NCBI RefSeq assembly: GCF_012911025.1
Contig: NZ_WUEI01000006.1
Location: 34,612 to 98,611, forward strand
Reading direction: 5' to 3'
Source of the DNA: Azoarcus sp. TTM-91
GTDB lineage: Bacteria > Pseudomonadota > Gammaproteobacteria > Burkholderiales > Rhodocyclaceae
Length of the DNA: 64,000 nucleotides
The notes beneath the pieces are model-generated. The model saw only the letters and a list, made by a program, of their open reading frames with translations. It ran no database searches and had not been told where the DNA came from. Below are positions 56,656 through 64,000 of this stretch, piece after piece. The translations under genes were made by a program, and so were the position numbers. The stretch's first letter is position 1, and every line of letters starts with the position of its first letter.

Positions 56656-58260
56656 TTACTCCATCGCTTCGTACAGCGGCAGGGTGAGGAACTCGGGGAA
56701 GTTGGCCGACAGGCTCATTTCCTCGAAGATCGCCGCCGCCTGCTCGTAGGTTTCCGTCTTCTCGCCAGCGGCGGTCACGGTGGCCTTCACCTTGGCCAGC
56801 TCTTCCGGGATCATCGCCCGCACCATCTCGGCGGTGACCTTGCGGCCGTCATCCAGCTTGCCCTTGGGGCTCACCACCCACTGCCAGATCTGCGAGCGGC
56901 TGATCTCGGCGGTGGCGGCGTCCTCCATCAGGTTGTGGATGGGCACGCAGCCGTTGCCGGCCAGCCAGCTGCCGAGGTAGTGGATGCCGACGTTGATGTT
57001 GTTGCGCACGCCGGCTTCGGTGATGGGCTGTTCCGGCTGGAAGTTCATCCAGTCCTTCGGGCCGTAGTTGCCGCTCACCTGCTTTTCCCACTGGTTGGGC
57101 TTGTCGCCCAGCACCTTCACGAACTCTTCCATGGCGATGGGCACCAGGCCCGGGTGCGCCACCCAGCCGCCGTCGTAGCCGTCGTTGGCGTCGCGGGTCT
57201 TGTCGTGGCGGATGCCGGCCAGCGCCTTTTCGTTGGCGACCGGGTCGCTCTTGATCGGGATCAGCGCGCTCATGCCGCCCATGGCCGGGGCGCCGCGCTT
57301 GTGGCAGGCCTGCACCAGGGCCAGCGCGTAGGAGCGCATGAAGGGCACTTCCATGGTGATGGCGCCGCGGTTGGCCAGGCAGAAGTCCTTGTTGTTCTTG
57401 AACTTCTTGATGCAGGAGAAGATGTAGTCCCAGCGCCCGGCATTCAGCCCGGCGGAGTGGTTGCGCAGTTCGTACAGGATCTCTTCCATCTCGAAGGTGG
57501 CGAGGATGGTCTCGACCAGCACGGTGGCCTTGATGGTGCCCTGCGGCAGGCCGATGTGGTCCTGCGCCATCACGAAGATGTCGTTCCACAGCCGGGCTTC
57601 GAGGTGCGACTCCATCTTCGGCAGGTAGTAGAAGGGGCCGGCGCCGCGGGTGATCTGTTCCTTGGCGTTATGGAAGAACACCAGCGCGAAGTCGAAGATG
57701 CCGCCGGAGACGCGCTGGCCGTCGACCAGCACGTGCTTTTCGTCGAGATGCCAGCCGCGCGGGCGGATCTGCAGGGTGGCGATCTTGTCGTTGAGCTTGT
57801 AGACCTTGCCGGCTTCGTTGGTGTAGCTGATCTCGCGGCGGATGGCGTCGTAGAGGTTCACCTGGCCCTGGATCTGGTTGTACCAGTTCGGGCTGTTGGA
57901 GTCCTCGAAGTCGGTCATGTAGGAATCAGCGCCCGAGTTGTAGGCGTTGATGATCATCTTGCGCTCGACCGGGCCGGTGATCTCCACCCGGCGGCACTCC
58001 AGCGCCTTGGGCAGCGGCGCCACCTTCCAGTCGCCTTCGCGGATGTGCTTGGTCTCCGGCAGGAAATCCGGCAACTCGCCGGCATCGATGCGGGCCTGGC
58101 GGGCGACGCGGGCCTTCAGCAGTTCCTGGCGGCGCGGCTCGAAGGCGCGGTGCAGCTTGGCGACGAGTTCCAGCGCGTCGCGGCTCAGGATCTGGTCGAA
58201 GCGGGGATGCAGCGGGGCGTTGATCTGCAGGCCTTGCGGCAGGTCCAGGGTCTGGCTCAT
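56656..58260 (-). CDS. aceB: Malate synthase A
   Basis: 534 residues. It condenses glyoxylate with acetyl-CoA to malate, completing the glyoxylate shunt begun by AceA. Family motifs are TDFEDSNSPNWYNQIQGQVN, IRPRGWH, GAGPFYYLPKMESHLEARLW and DGGWVAHPGLVPIAM; NYGPKDW and the C-terminal IWQWVVSPKGKLDDG are also present. The form is A (about 535 residues) rather than the longer G. The ATG at 58260 has AAGGAG eight bases away; the ATG two codons earlier is too close to it. Confidence 0.97.
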   Translation of the reverse strand: MSQTLDLPQGLQINAPLHPRFDQILSRDALELVAKLHRAFEPRRQELLKARVARQARIDAGELPDFLPETKHIREGDWKVAPLPKALECRRVEITGPVERKMIINAYNSGADSYMTDFEDSNSPNWYNQIQGQVNLYDAIRREISYTNEAGKVYKLNDKIATLQIRPRGWHLDEKHVLVDGQRVSGGIFDFALVFFHNAKEQITRGAGPFYYLPKMESHLEARLWNDIFVMAQDHIGLPQGTIKATVLVETILATFEMEEILYELRNHSAGLNAGRWDYIFSCIKKFKNNKDFCLANRGAITMEVPFMRSYALALVQACHKRGAPAMGGMSALIPIKSDPVANEKALAGIRHDKTRDANDGYDGGWVAHPGLVPIAMEEFVKVLGDKPNQWEKQVSGNYGPKDWMNFQPEQPITEAGVRNNINVGIHYLGSWLAGNGCVPIHNLMEDAATAEISRSQIWQWVVSPKGKLDDGRKVTAEMVRAMIPEELAKVKATVTAAGEKTETYEQAAAIFEEMSLSANFPEFLTLPLYEAME

Positions 58261-58351
58261 GGTCATGCTCCTTGTCGTTCCGGTTGATTCGATGTTCGGG
58301 TGGCGCCGGCGGTGGCCGCCGGTGCCGCTTTGCTGTTTCAGGGCGGCGGGC

Positions 58352-59047
58352 TCAGCCGGGCCGCCGCTTGCGTACGAATTCGACGACGTCGCCCAGGCTG
58401 TCGCCGCTGCCGTGGGGGCTTACGTCCAGCGCCTCGGCCGGCTGGCCGCCGCGGTTGATCCAGAAGGTGGTATAGCCGAACCAGGTGGCGCCGGCCGCAT
58501 CCCAGCCATTGGCGGAAACGAACAGGATCTCCCGTGCCTCGCAGCCCAGCGCCGCCGGGCCCATCGCGTAGGCGTCCGGATGCGGCTTGTAGCGCTCCAC
58601 CTTCTCCACCGACAAAACATGGTCGAACAGGCCTGCCAGCCCGGCGCTGCGCACCGACACCTCCAGCATCTGCGGCGTGCCGTTGGAGAGGATGGCGGTG
58701 GGTACGCCCATGGCCTTCAGCTCGCGCAGCGCCGCCGCGTTCTCCGGGAAGGGCGACAGGCAGGAATACTGGTTCAGCAGCTGGGTACCGGCTGCTTCGG
58801 ACATCGCCAGGCCCAGCTTGCGGGCGGCGAAATCGAGGGCGTCGCGCGTCAGCTCCCAGAACGGACGGTGGCGTCCGGCCAGGGTGCGCAGCTGCGAGTA
58901 CTCGATCTGCTTCTGCCGCCACAGCGCCGCCAGCGCCTCGCCCTTGCCGGGGAAGAGCTGCTCCGCCAGCAGTCCGACGGAATAGACGTCGAACAGGGTG
59001 CCGAAGGCGTCGAAGACAACGGCTTTCAGGCGGGGCGCAGCAGTCAT
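58352..59047 (-). CDS. HAD-superfamily (S)-2-haloacid dehalogenase type II-like protein
   Basis: 231 residues. The nucleophile Asp13 is in VVFDAFGTLFD, the Ser motif in ILSNGTPQML, the Lys in KVERYKPHPDAY and the closing motif reads FVSANGWDAAGA, matching the SxNxWD form of L-2-haloacid dehalogenases. It could hydrolyse 2-haloacids to 2-hydroxyacids, but many relatives act on other small substrates. The ATG at 59047 lies seven codons inside a longer frame. It diverges from a LysR gene over 211 bases. Confidence 0.85.
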   Translation of the reverse strand: MTAAPRLKAVVFDAFGTLFDVYSVGLLAEQLFPGKGEALAALWRQKQIEYSQLRTLAGRHRPFWELTRDALDFAARKLGLAMSEAAGTQLLNQYSCLSPFPENAAALRELKAMGVPTAILSNGTPQMLEVSVRSAGLAGLFDHVLSVEKVERYKPHPDAYAMGPAALGCEAREILFVSANGWDAAGATWFGYTTFWINRGGQPAEALDVSPHGSGDSLGDVVEFVRKRRPG

Positions 59048-59226
59048 GGCGATGTCCGAGCTTTGCAATGCCGGGCCTCGTGGGCCCGCCGGTTCGTTCT
59101 TGTTGGGGGCGGCGCCGGCGGCGGGAGATCGTCCCGCGGCGGTCCGCTCGTCTGGGGGTAGCGTCTCCTCTCACCCCGTATTGAGGCCAAGTCTATTGCG
59201 CACGCGTTCGATACAGAAGATGCGCT

Positions 59227-59242
59227 AAGATCAATTGATCTT
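59227..59242. promoter_or_regulatory. Palindromic site between HAD gene and LysR gene
   Basis: AAGATCAATTGATCTT is a perfect 16-base palindrome. It ends 17 bases before the LysR ATG and lies about 180 bases from the HAD start, a common placement for LysR autoregulation and divergent control, though a T-N11-A box is not evident. Confidence 0.5.
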
Positions 59243-59258
59243 TTACTTCTGGTACAAG

Positions 59259-60161
59259 ATGGACCATCTCAAGCAGATCGAGAGCTTCGTGAACGTCGCC
59301 ACCCGCGGCAGCCTCTCCGCCGCCGCCCGGCTGGAAGGGGTGACGCCGGCGGTGATCGGCCGCCGGCTGGACGCGCTGGAACAGCGCCTGGGCGTGAAGC
59401 TGATGGTGCGTACCACCCGCAGCATTGCCCTCACCTTCGAGGGCAGCGCCTTCCTCGAAGATTGCCAGCGCATCCTGCACGACCTTGCCAACGCCGAAGC
59501 CTCGGTGACGCTGGGCGGCGTCAAGGCCAGCGGCCATGTGCGCATCTCGGCGCCGGCCGGTTTCGGCCGCCGCCATGTGGCGCCGCTCGTGCGGGAATTC
59601 CTGGAAGCCAACCCGGAGGTGAGCTGCACGCTGGACCTCACCGACCGCCTGGTGGACCTCGCCAACGAGGGCATAGACTGCGCTATCCGCATCGGCGGCC
59701 TGGCGGATTCCAGCCTGGTGTCGGTACGGCTGGCGGAAAACCGCCGGGTCGTGGTCGCCAGCCCCGACTACCTCGCCCGCCGCGGCGTGCCGGTGACGCC
59801 GGATGACCTCATCCGCCACACCTGCCTGTCGCTCGGCCAGCAGCGCGGCTGGCTGTTCCGCACCGGCGACGGTGACGTGGTGGCGGTGCGGGTGAGCGGC
59901 CGCCTGGAGTGCAACGACGGCGCGGTGCTGCACGACGCCGCGCTGGCCGGCGAGGGCCTGGCCTGGCGCTCGTTGTGGGAGGTGGAAGCCGACCTGCGCG
60001 CCGGCCGGCTGGTGTCGGTGCTGGACCAATTTGCCGCGCCGGTCACCGGCATCTACGCCGTCTTTCCCCAGCGCCGCCAGCTGGCGCTGCGGGTGAGGCT
60101 GCTGATCGACCATTTCAAGAACCGCTACGGCAGGGCGGATTACTGGCGGCAGGCAGGTTGA
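59259..60161 (+). CDS. LysR-family transcriptional regulator
   Basis: 300 residues. The N-terminal winged helix-turn-helix (QIESFVNVATRGSLSAAARL; VTPAVIGRRLDALEQRLGVKL) is followed by the LysR substrate-binding domain (residues about 88-295; ASGHVRISAPAGFGRRHVAP). Sequence style is that of the CrgA-like branch. The ATG at 59259 opens at MDHLKQIESF; a longer frame is possible but not needed. It probably regulates the divergent HAD gene through the palindrome between them. The effector is unknown. Confidence 0.9.
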   Translation: MDHLKQIESFVNVATRGSLSAAARLEGVTPAVIGRRLDALEQRLGVKLMVRTTRSIALTFEGSAFLEDCQRILHDLANAEASVTLGGVKASGHVRISAPAGFGRRHVAPLVREFLEANPEVSCTLDLTDRLVDLANEGIDCAIRIGGLADSSLVSVRLAENRRVVVASPDYLARRGVPVTPDDLIRHTCLSLGQQRGWLFRTGDGDVVAVRVSGRLECNDGAVLHDAALAGEGLAWRSLWEVEADLRAGRLVSVLDQFAAPVTGIYAVFPQRRQLALRVRLLIDHFKNRYGRADYWRQAG

Positions 60162-60394
60162 GGCGCCGAGCTGCCGGGCAGTGGCGGCGCTGAGCCAGGG
60201 AGCGCCCCCGGCCTTATCGCTGCTCTCCGGCGTGGCGAAGATCAGGCCCCCTCGTTCCCGAAAATCACGATCCCAGCTTCAGGTTTTTGCGGACGCCAGC
60301 CTGCCGGGCTGGCGCGCATGCTTCTGTTCGCGTCGGCTCAACCGGGCCGCCGCCGGACCGCCCAGGTCCGCCATCCACCGACAGGAGAACCGCC

Positions 60395-60469
60395 ATGAAA
60401 TGGGAAACCCCGAGCGCAGTCGATTTCCGCTTCGGCTTCGAAATCACCATGTACATCGCCACCCGTTGA
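60395..60469 (+). CDS. pqqA: PQQ precursor peptide PqqA
   Basis: 24 residues: MKWETPSAVDFRFGFEITMY followed by IATR. The glutamate and tyrosine of the E-x3-Y motif (residues 16 and 20) that PqqE crosslinks to form the quinone are present. The ribosome site is AGGAGAACC. It is the first gene of pqqABCDE; the preceding 230 bases (60162-60394) contain no other gene. Confidence 0.95.
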   Translation: MKWETPSAVDFRFGFEITMYIATR

Positions 60470-60526
60470 GCGAGCGCCCCGGCGGCGCGGCCAACGCGGC
60501 GCCGGGGCATCCGGAATCCATCCGCG

Positions 60527-61438
60527 ATGAAGATACGCATCCTCGGTGCCGCCGCCGGCGGCGGTTTTCCGCAGTGGAACTGCAACTGCCGCAACTGCAG
60601 CGGCCTGCGCGGCGGCACGCTGCGGGCCAGGGCGCGCAGCCAGTCCTCGATCGCCGCCAGCGGCGATGGCGAGCACTGGCTGCTGTTCAACGCCTCGCCG
60701 GACGTGCTGCAGCAACTGCGCGGCTTTCCCGCGCTGCAGCCGGGGCGTGCGCTGCGCGACAGCGCCATCGCCGCCATCCTGCTGATCGACGCCCAGATCG
60801 ACCACAGCACCGGCCTGCTGATGCTGCGCGAGCACCTGCAACCGCACGCGCTGTGGTGTACCGCCGCGGTGCATGAGGATCTGAGCGGCGCCTATCCGCT
60901 GTTCCCCCTGCTCTCCGCCTATTGCGGGCTGGACTGGCACGAGTTGCCGCTGGCGCGCGAGGTGGCGGTGGACGGCGTACCGGGGCTGACGCTGTCCGCG
61001 CTGGCGCTGCACAGCAATGCGCCGCCGTATTCGCCTTACCGCGACCGCCCGCGCGAGGGCGACAACGTCGGCATCAGCCTCATTGCCGCCAATGGCCGCC
61101 GGCTGTTCTACGCCCCCGGCCTGGGGGAGATGACGCCGGCAGTGTGGGGCGCGATGCGCGAGGCCGACTGCGTGCTGGTGGACGGCACGCTGTGGACCGA
61201 CGATGAGCTCATCCGCCTTGGCGTCTCCAGCCGTCGCGCGCGGGAGATGGGCCATCTCCCGCTGTCCGGCGCCGGCGGCATGCTGGCGTGGCTGGCGCGG
61301 CTGCCGGACAGCACGCGCAAGGTGCTCATCCACATCAACAACACCAACCCGGTGCTGGACGAAGACAGCCCGGAACATGCCGAACTCGCCGCCCGCGGGG
61401 TGGAGCTGGCCTGGGACGGCATGGAGATCACGCTGTGA
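60527..61438 (+). CDS. pqqB: PQQ biosynthesis protein PqqB
   Basis: 303 residues, metallo-beta-lactamase fold. [20 protein letters not shown] holds the CxCxxC zinc site (Cys19, 21, 24). Other family features are [20 protein letters not shown] and [19 protein letters not shown]. It acts on the crosslinked peptide products (oxygen-dependent hydroxylation of the tyrosine moiety is proposed). It starts 57 bases after pqqA. Confidence 0.96.
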   Translation: MKIRILGAAAGGGFPQWNCNCRNCSGLRGGTLRARARSQSSIAASGDGEHWLLFNASPDVLQQLRGFPALQPGRALRDSAIAAILLIDAQIDHSTGLLMLREHLQPHALWCTAAVHEDLSGAYPLFPLLSAYCGLDWHELPLAREVAVDGVPGLTLSALALHSNAPPYSPYRDRPREGDNVGISLIAANGRRLFYAPGLGEMTPAVWGAMREADCVLVDGTLWTDDELIRLGVSSRRAREMGHLPLSGAGGMLAWLARLPDSTRKVLIHINNTNPVLDEDSPEHAELAARGVELAWDGMEITL

Positions 61439-61499
61439 GCCGGAGCAGGGCGGCGTCCCACGGAGCCGGTCGGCGCGATTACCGCCAGGGAGAACGCAG

Positions 61500-62267
61500 A
61501 TGATGGACACCGCCACGCTGGCCGCACCCGCGCTGCATCAGGGCAGCGCTAATGAACCGCCCTTGAGCCGGGCCGCCTTCGAGGCCCGCCTCCGCGGCCA
61601 TGAATCCCGCTACCACATCCATCACCCCTTCCACCGCTTGATGGCCGAGGGTCGGCTGAGCCGCGCCCAGCTGCAGGGCTGGGTGGCGAACCGCTTCTAT
61701 TACCAGCTCGCCATCCCGCGCAAGGATGCCGCCATCCTCGCCAACTGCCCGGACCGCGAGATCCGCCGGGAGTGGGTGCAGCGCATCCTGGACCACGACG
61801 GCCGCGGCGACGACCCCGGCGGCATCGAGGCCTGGATCGCGCTGGCCGAAGCGGTGGGCATAGTCCGCGAGGAACTGCTGTCGCTGCGCCGGGTGGTGCC
61901 GGCGGCGCGCTTCGCGGTGGATGCCTATGTCGAATTCGCCCGCCGCCAGCCCTGGCAGGAGGCGGTGGCGAGCAGCCTCACCGAGCTGTTCGCGCCCCAC
62001 ATCCACCAGCAGCGCATCGACCTCTGGCCGGCGCACTACCCCTGGGTGAAGCCGGAAGGCCTGGCCTATTTCCGCAAGCGCCTGCAGCAGGCGCGCCGGG
62101 ATGTGGACCACGGCCTCGCCTTCACGCTGGACTACTTCGGCCAGAGCCGCGCGCTGCAGGAGCGGGCGGTGGACATCCTGCGCTTCAAGCTGGACGTGCT
62201 GTGGGCGCTGGCCGACGCCATCCTGCTCGACCAGTGCGAGATCGAGATCAAGGGAGCGAAGGCATGA
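61500..62267 (+). CDS. pqqC: Pyrroloquinoline-quinone synthase PqqC
   Basis: 255 residues, all-helical oxidase that closes the ring and removes eight electrons in the last PQQ step. [40 protein letters not shown] and [13 protein letters not shown] supply the family active-site residues (His and Tyr/Arg positions). Two consecutive ATG codons (61500 and 61503) can start it. The stop overlaps the pqqD ATG. Confidence 0.96.
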   Translation: MMDTATLAAPALHQGSANEPPLSRAAFEARLRGHESRYHIHHPFHRLMAEGRLSRAQLQGWVANRFYYQLAIPRKDAAILANCPDREIRREWVQRILDHDGRGDDPGGIEAWIALAEAVGIVREELLSLRRVVPAARFAVDAYVEFARRQPWQEAVASSLTELFAPHIHQQRIDLWPAHYPWVKPEGLAYFRKRLQQARRDVDHGLAFTLDYFGQSRALQERAVDILRFKLDVLWALADAILLDQCEIEIKGAKA

Positions 62268-62698
62268 GCGCGGCGGGTTTTCCGGCTGACCGGGAGGCGG
62301 CGCGCGAAGGCGCTGCGCTGAAGGTAGCCGCCGGCGAGGCGGTGCCGGCGCGGGAGGGCGCGCCGGGCAGCGGCGATGTGGCCCTGTCCGCCGCGGGCTT
62401 CGCCGGCCAACCGGCTGTCGCCGCGCCTTCTCCGGCAAGGGGCCTGGCTCCCCGCCTGTCGCCCCGCTTCCGCCTGCAATGGGAAGAGGCGCAGCAGGCC
62501 TGGGTGCTGCTCTACCCGGAAGGCATGGTGAAGCTCAACCGCAGCGCGGGAGAGATCCTGCTCCGCTGCGACGGCAGCCGCGACTCCGCCGCGCTGACCG
62601 CCGACCTCGAAGCCGCCTTCGACACCACCGGCCTGCAGGCGGAGGTGGCGGTCTTCCTCGGCCACGCCCGCGAGCGCGGCTGGGTGCAGGGCGGATGA
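62264..62698 (+). CDS. pqqD: PQQ biosynthesis peptide chaperone PqqD with N-terminal extension
   Basis: 144 residues. The C-terminal ~83 residues are PqqD ([20 protein letters not shown], then [14 protein letters not shown] and [18 protein letters not shown]). PqqD binds PqqA and presents it to PqqE. The first ~60 residues are Ala/Gly/Pro-rich and not part of the usual ~90-residue protein; SAAGF occurs at 2-6 and again at 42-46, as if an N-terminal segment had been duplicated. The ATG overlaps the pqqC stop as ATGA, so the extension is probably translated. Confidence 0.93.
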   Translation: MSAAGFPADREAAREGAALKVAAGEAVPAREGAPGSGDVALSAAGFAGQPAVAAPSPARGLAPRLSPRFRLQWEEAQQAWVLLYPEGMVKLNRSAGEILLRCDGSRDSAALTADLEAAFDTTGLQAEVAVFLGHARERGWVQGG

Positions 62699-62774
62699 GG
62701 CGCGGGGCAGGGCGGCTGGCGCCACGGGGCGCAATCCGCTTTGGCCGCCTGTGGCTTGGAACTGAGCCAGCCCC

Positions 62775-62810
62775 ATTCGAGATGAGCCTGTCGAAGTTCG
62801 AGCGCTGAAA
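62775..62810. repeat. Possible dispersed extragenic repeat fragment
   Basis: The stretch between pqqD and pqqE containing TTCGACAGGCTCAT on the minus strand resembles the dispersed TTCGACAGGCTCA-type extragenic elements found in many proteobacteria. Only one copy lies in the window, so repetition cannot be shown here. Confidence 0.3.
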
Positions 62811-62877
62811 GGCACCCGGAGTCGGCGGGCAGCTGCTCTTCCACTATTCCGACATCGCAGAACAGGAGCCCCAGCAG

Positions 62878-64000
62878 ATGGACATGATTCCGCCCCCCGC
62901 GCAGCCCGGCCCGCCGCTATGGCTGCTCGCCGAGCTCACCTACCGCTGCCCGCTGCACTGCGCCTTCTGCTACAACCCGGTGGATTTTGCCCACACCGGC
63001 GCCGAGCTGGGCACCGAGGACTGGCTGCGGGTGCTGCGCGAGGCGCGCGCCGCTGGCAGCGTGCAATGCGGCTTTTCCGGCGGCGAACCGCTGCTGCGCG
63101 ATGACCTCGAAATCCTGGTCGCCGAGGCCCATCGGCTGGGCTACTACACCAATCTGCTGACCTCCGGCGTCGGCTTCACCGAGGCCAGGGCGCGGGCGCT
63201 GCGCGCCGCCGGGCTGGACCATGTCCAGCTCTCCTTCCAGGACGCCAGCCGCGAGGTGAACGACTTCCTCTCCCACACCCGCACTTTCGACCTCAAGCGC
63301 CGTGTCGCCGCGCTGATCAAGGCCCAGGGCTGGCCGATGGTGATGAACTGCGTCATCCACCGCCTCAACATCGACCATCTGGATCGCATCATCGAGCTCG
63401 CCATCGAAGTCGAGGCCGAGTACCTGGAGCTGGCGAACAGCCAGTACTACGCCTGGGCCCTGCACAACCGCGACCACCTGCTGCCCAGCCGCGCCCAGCT
63501 GGAGCGCGCCGAACGCACCGTCGCCGACTACCGCGCCCGCCTGGGCGAGCGCATGCGGCTGTTCTTCGTCGTGCCGGACTATTACGAAGGGCGGCCGAAG
63601 AAGTGCATGAACGGCTGGGGCAAGGTCTTCCTCACCGTCACGCCCGACGGCACCGCGCTGCCCTGCCCTGCCATACCGCCCGCATGCTGCCCGGCCTGGC
63701 CTTTCCCAATGTGCGCGAGCAGGCGGTGGCCGACATCTGGTACCGCTCCGAAGGCTTCAATCGCTACCGTGGCGATGGCTGGATGCGTGATCCCTGCCGT
63801 CGCTGCCCGGACAAGGAGAAGGACCTTGGCGGCTGCCGCTGCCAGGCCTGGCAACTCGCCGGCGACCCCGCCGCCGCCGATCCCGCCTGCGCCCGCTCGC
63901 CAGATCATGGTCTCGTGCTGGAAGCGGTGGCGCAGGCCAACCATCCCCGGCCGCCAGCCGTTGCGCCGCTGCTGTTCCGCGACCCCGCCCGCTCCCGCAG
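62878..64000 (+). pseudogene. pqqE: PqqA peptide cyclase PqqE, frameshifted and cut by the window end
   Basis: Radical SAM enzyme that crosslinks Glu and Tyr in PqqA. MDMIPPPAQPGPPLWLLAEL precedes the SAM cluster Cys24-x3-Cys28-x2-Cys31 (TYRCPLHCAFCYN), and [14 protein letters not shown] follows. The frame is normal for 261 codons, to VTPDGTAL. There (CTGCC)3 at 63658-63672 carries one pentamer more than the frame allows. With two copies the protein would run on as [20 protein letters not shown] and then [19 protein letters not shown], exactly the PqqE C-terminus. As read, all auxiliary-cluster cysteines of that SPASM region are lost and no stop appears before the window ends. It could be a true inactivation, slippage variation or a sequence error. 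Confidence 0.92.

Overview
The window is GC-rich, gene-dense bacterial chromosome. Gene content points to a respiratory, metabolically versatile betaproteobacterium, most likely Rhodocyclales (Azoarcus/Thauera-like). That placement is inferred from the mix of glyoxylate-shunt genes with aceK, a thiosulfate/sulfide oxidation cluster, PQQ synthesis, a secreted PHB depolymerase, an aromatic-ring oxygenase operon with its own Liv-type ABC transporter, and an abundance of c-di-GMP proteins. No rRNA, tRNA, CRISPR array, insertion sequence or prophage was seen.

Layout. 0-7 kb: three minus-strand c-di-GMP genes (one MASE2-GGDEF and two PAS/GAF/GGDEF/EAL paralogues). 7.1-7.7 kb: an XRE-like regulator behind a duplicated operator-like repeat. 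7.7-8.6 kb: a TRIC-type glycine transporter under a tandem glycine riboswitch. 8.7-12.1 kb: isocitrate lyase aceA, a divergent AraC-type regulator and a VOC protein. 12.3-14.8 kb: a COG1233-type FAD oxidoreductase and a Phd/RelE-type toxin-antitoxin pair. 14.8-24.4 kb: a catabolic island in which a minus-strand operon (reductase, oxygenase alpha and beta, isochorismatase-fold protein, SDR) diverges from livHMGF plus a periplasmic binding protein. 24.4-32.6 kb: conserved housekeeping genes (rraA-like, clpA-clpS, csp, rpmB-rpmG, radC, coaBC, dut, Nudix). 32.6-38.8 kb: fccAB diverging from soxYZAXB. 38.8-44.9 kb: aceK and two unrelated NADP-isocitrate dehydrogenases, monomeric and dimeric. 45-54 kb: a sodium:solute symporter with two DUF4212 small subunits, an EF-G-like GTPase, an MFS/BT1-like transporter, lrgAB and a Gate-domain membrane protein. 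54-60 kb: PHB depolymerase, malate synthase aceB, a haloacid-dehalogenase-type HAD and a divergent LysR. 60.4 kb to the end: pqqABCDE.

How the genes work together. aceA, aceB, aceK, icd and the monomeric icd control the isocitrate branch point for growth on C2 units, which would come from PHB, acetate or aromatics. The sox/fcc cluster feeds electrons from reduced sulfur into the respiratory chain. The oxygenase/ABC island looks like one uptake-plus-attack module for an aromatic acid, but the substrate cannot be read from sequence.

The strongest anomalies are these. pqqE carries a third copy of a CTGCC pentamer that shifts the frame and removes the C-terminal iron-sulfur region. The isochorismatase-fold protein in the oxygenase operon has lost two of the three usual catalytic residues. 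An intrinsic terminator lies between soxX and soxB. aceA and the monomeric icd share a promoter-region motif. Two clean palindromes precede the PHB depolymerase.
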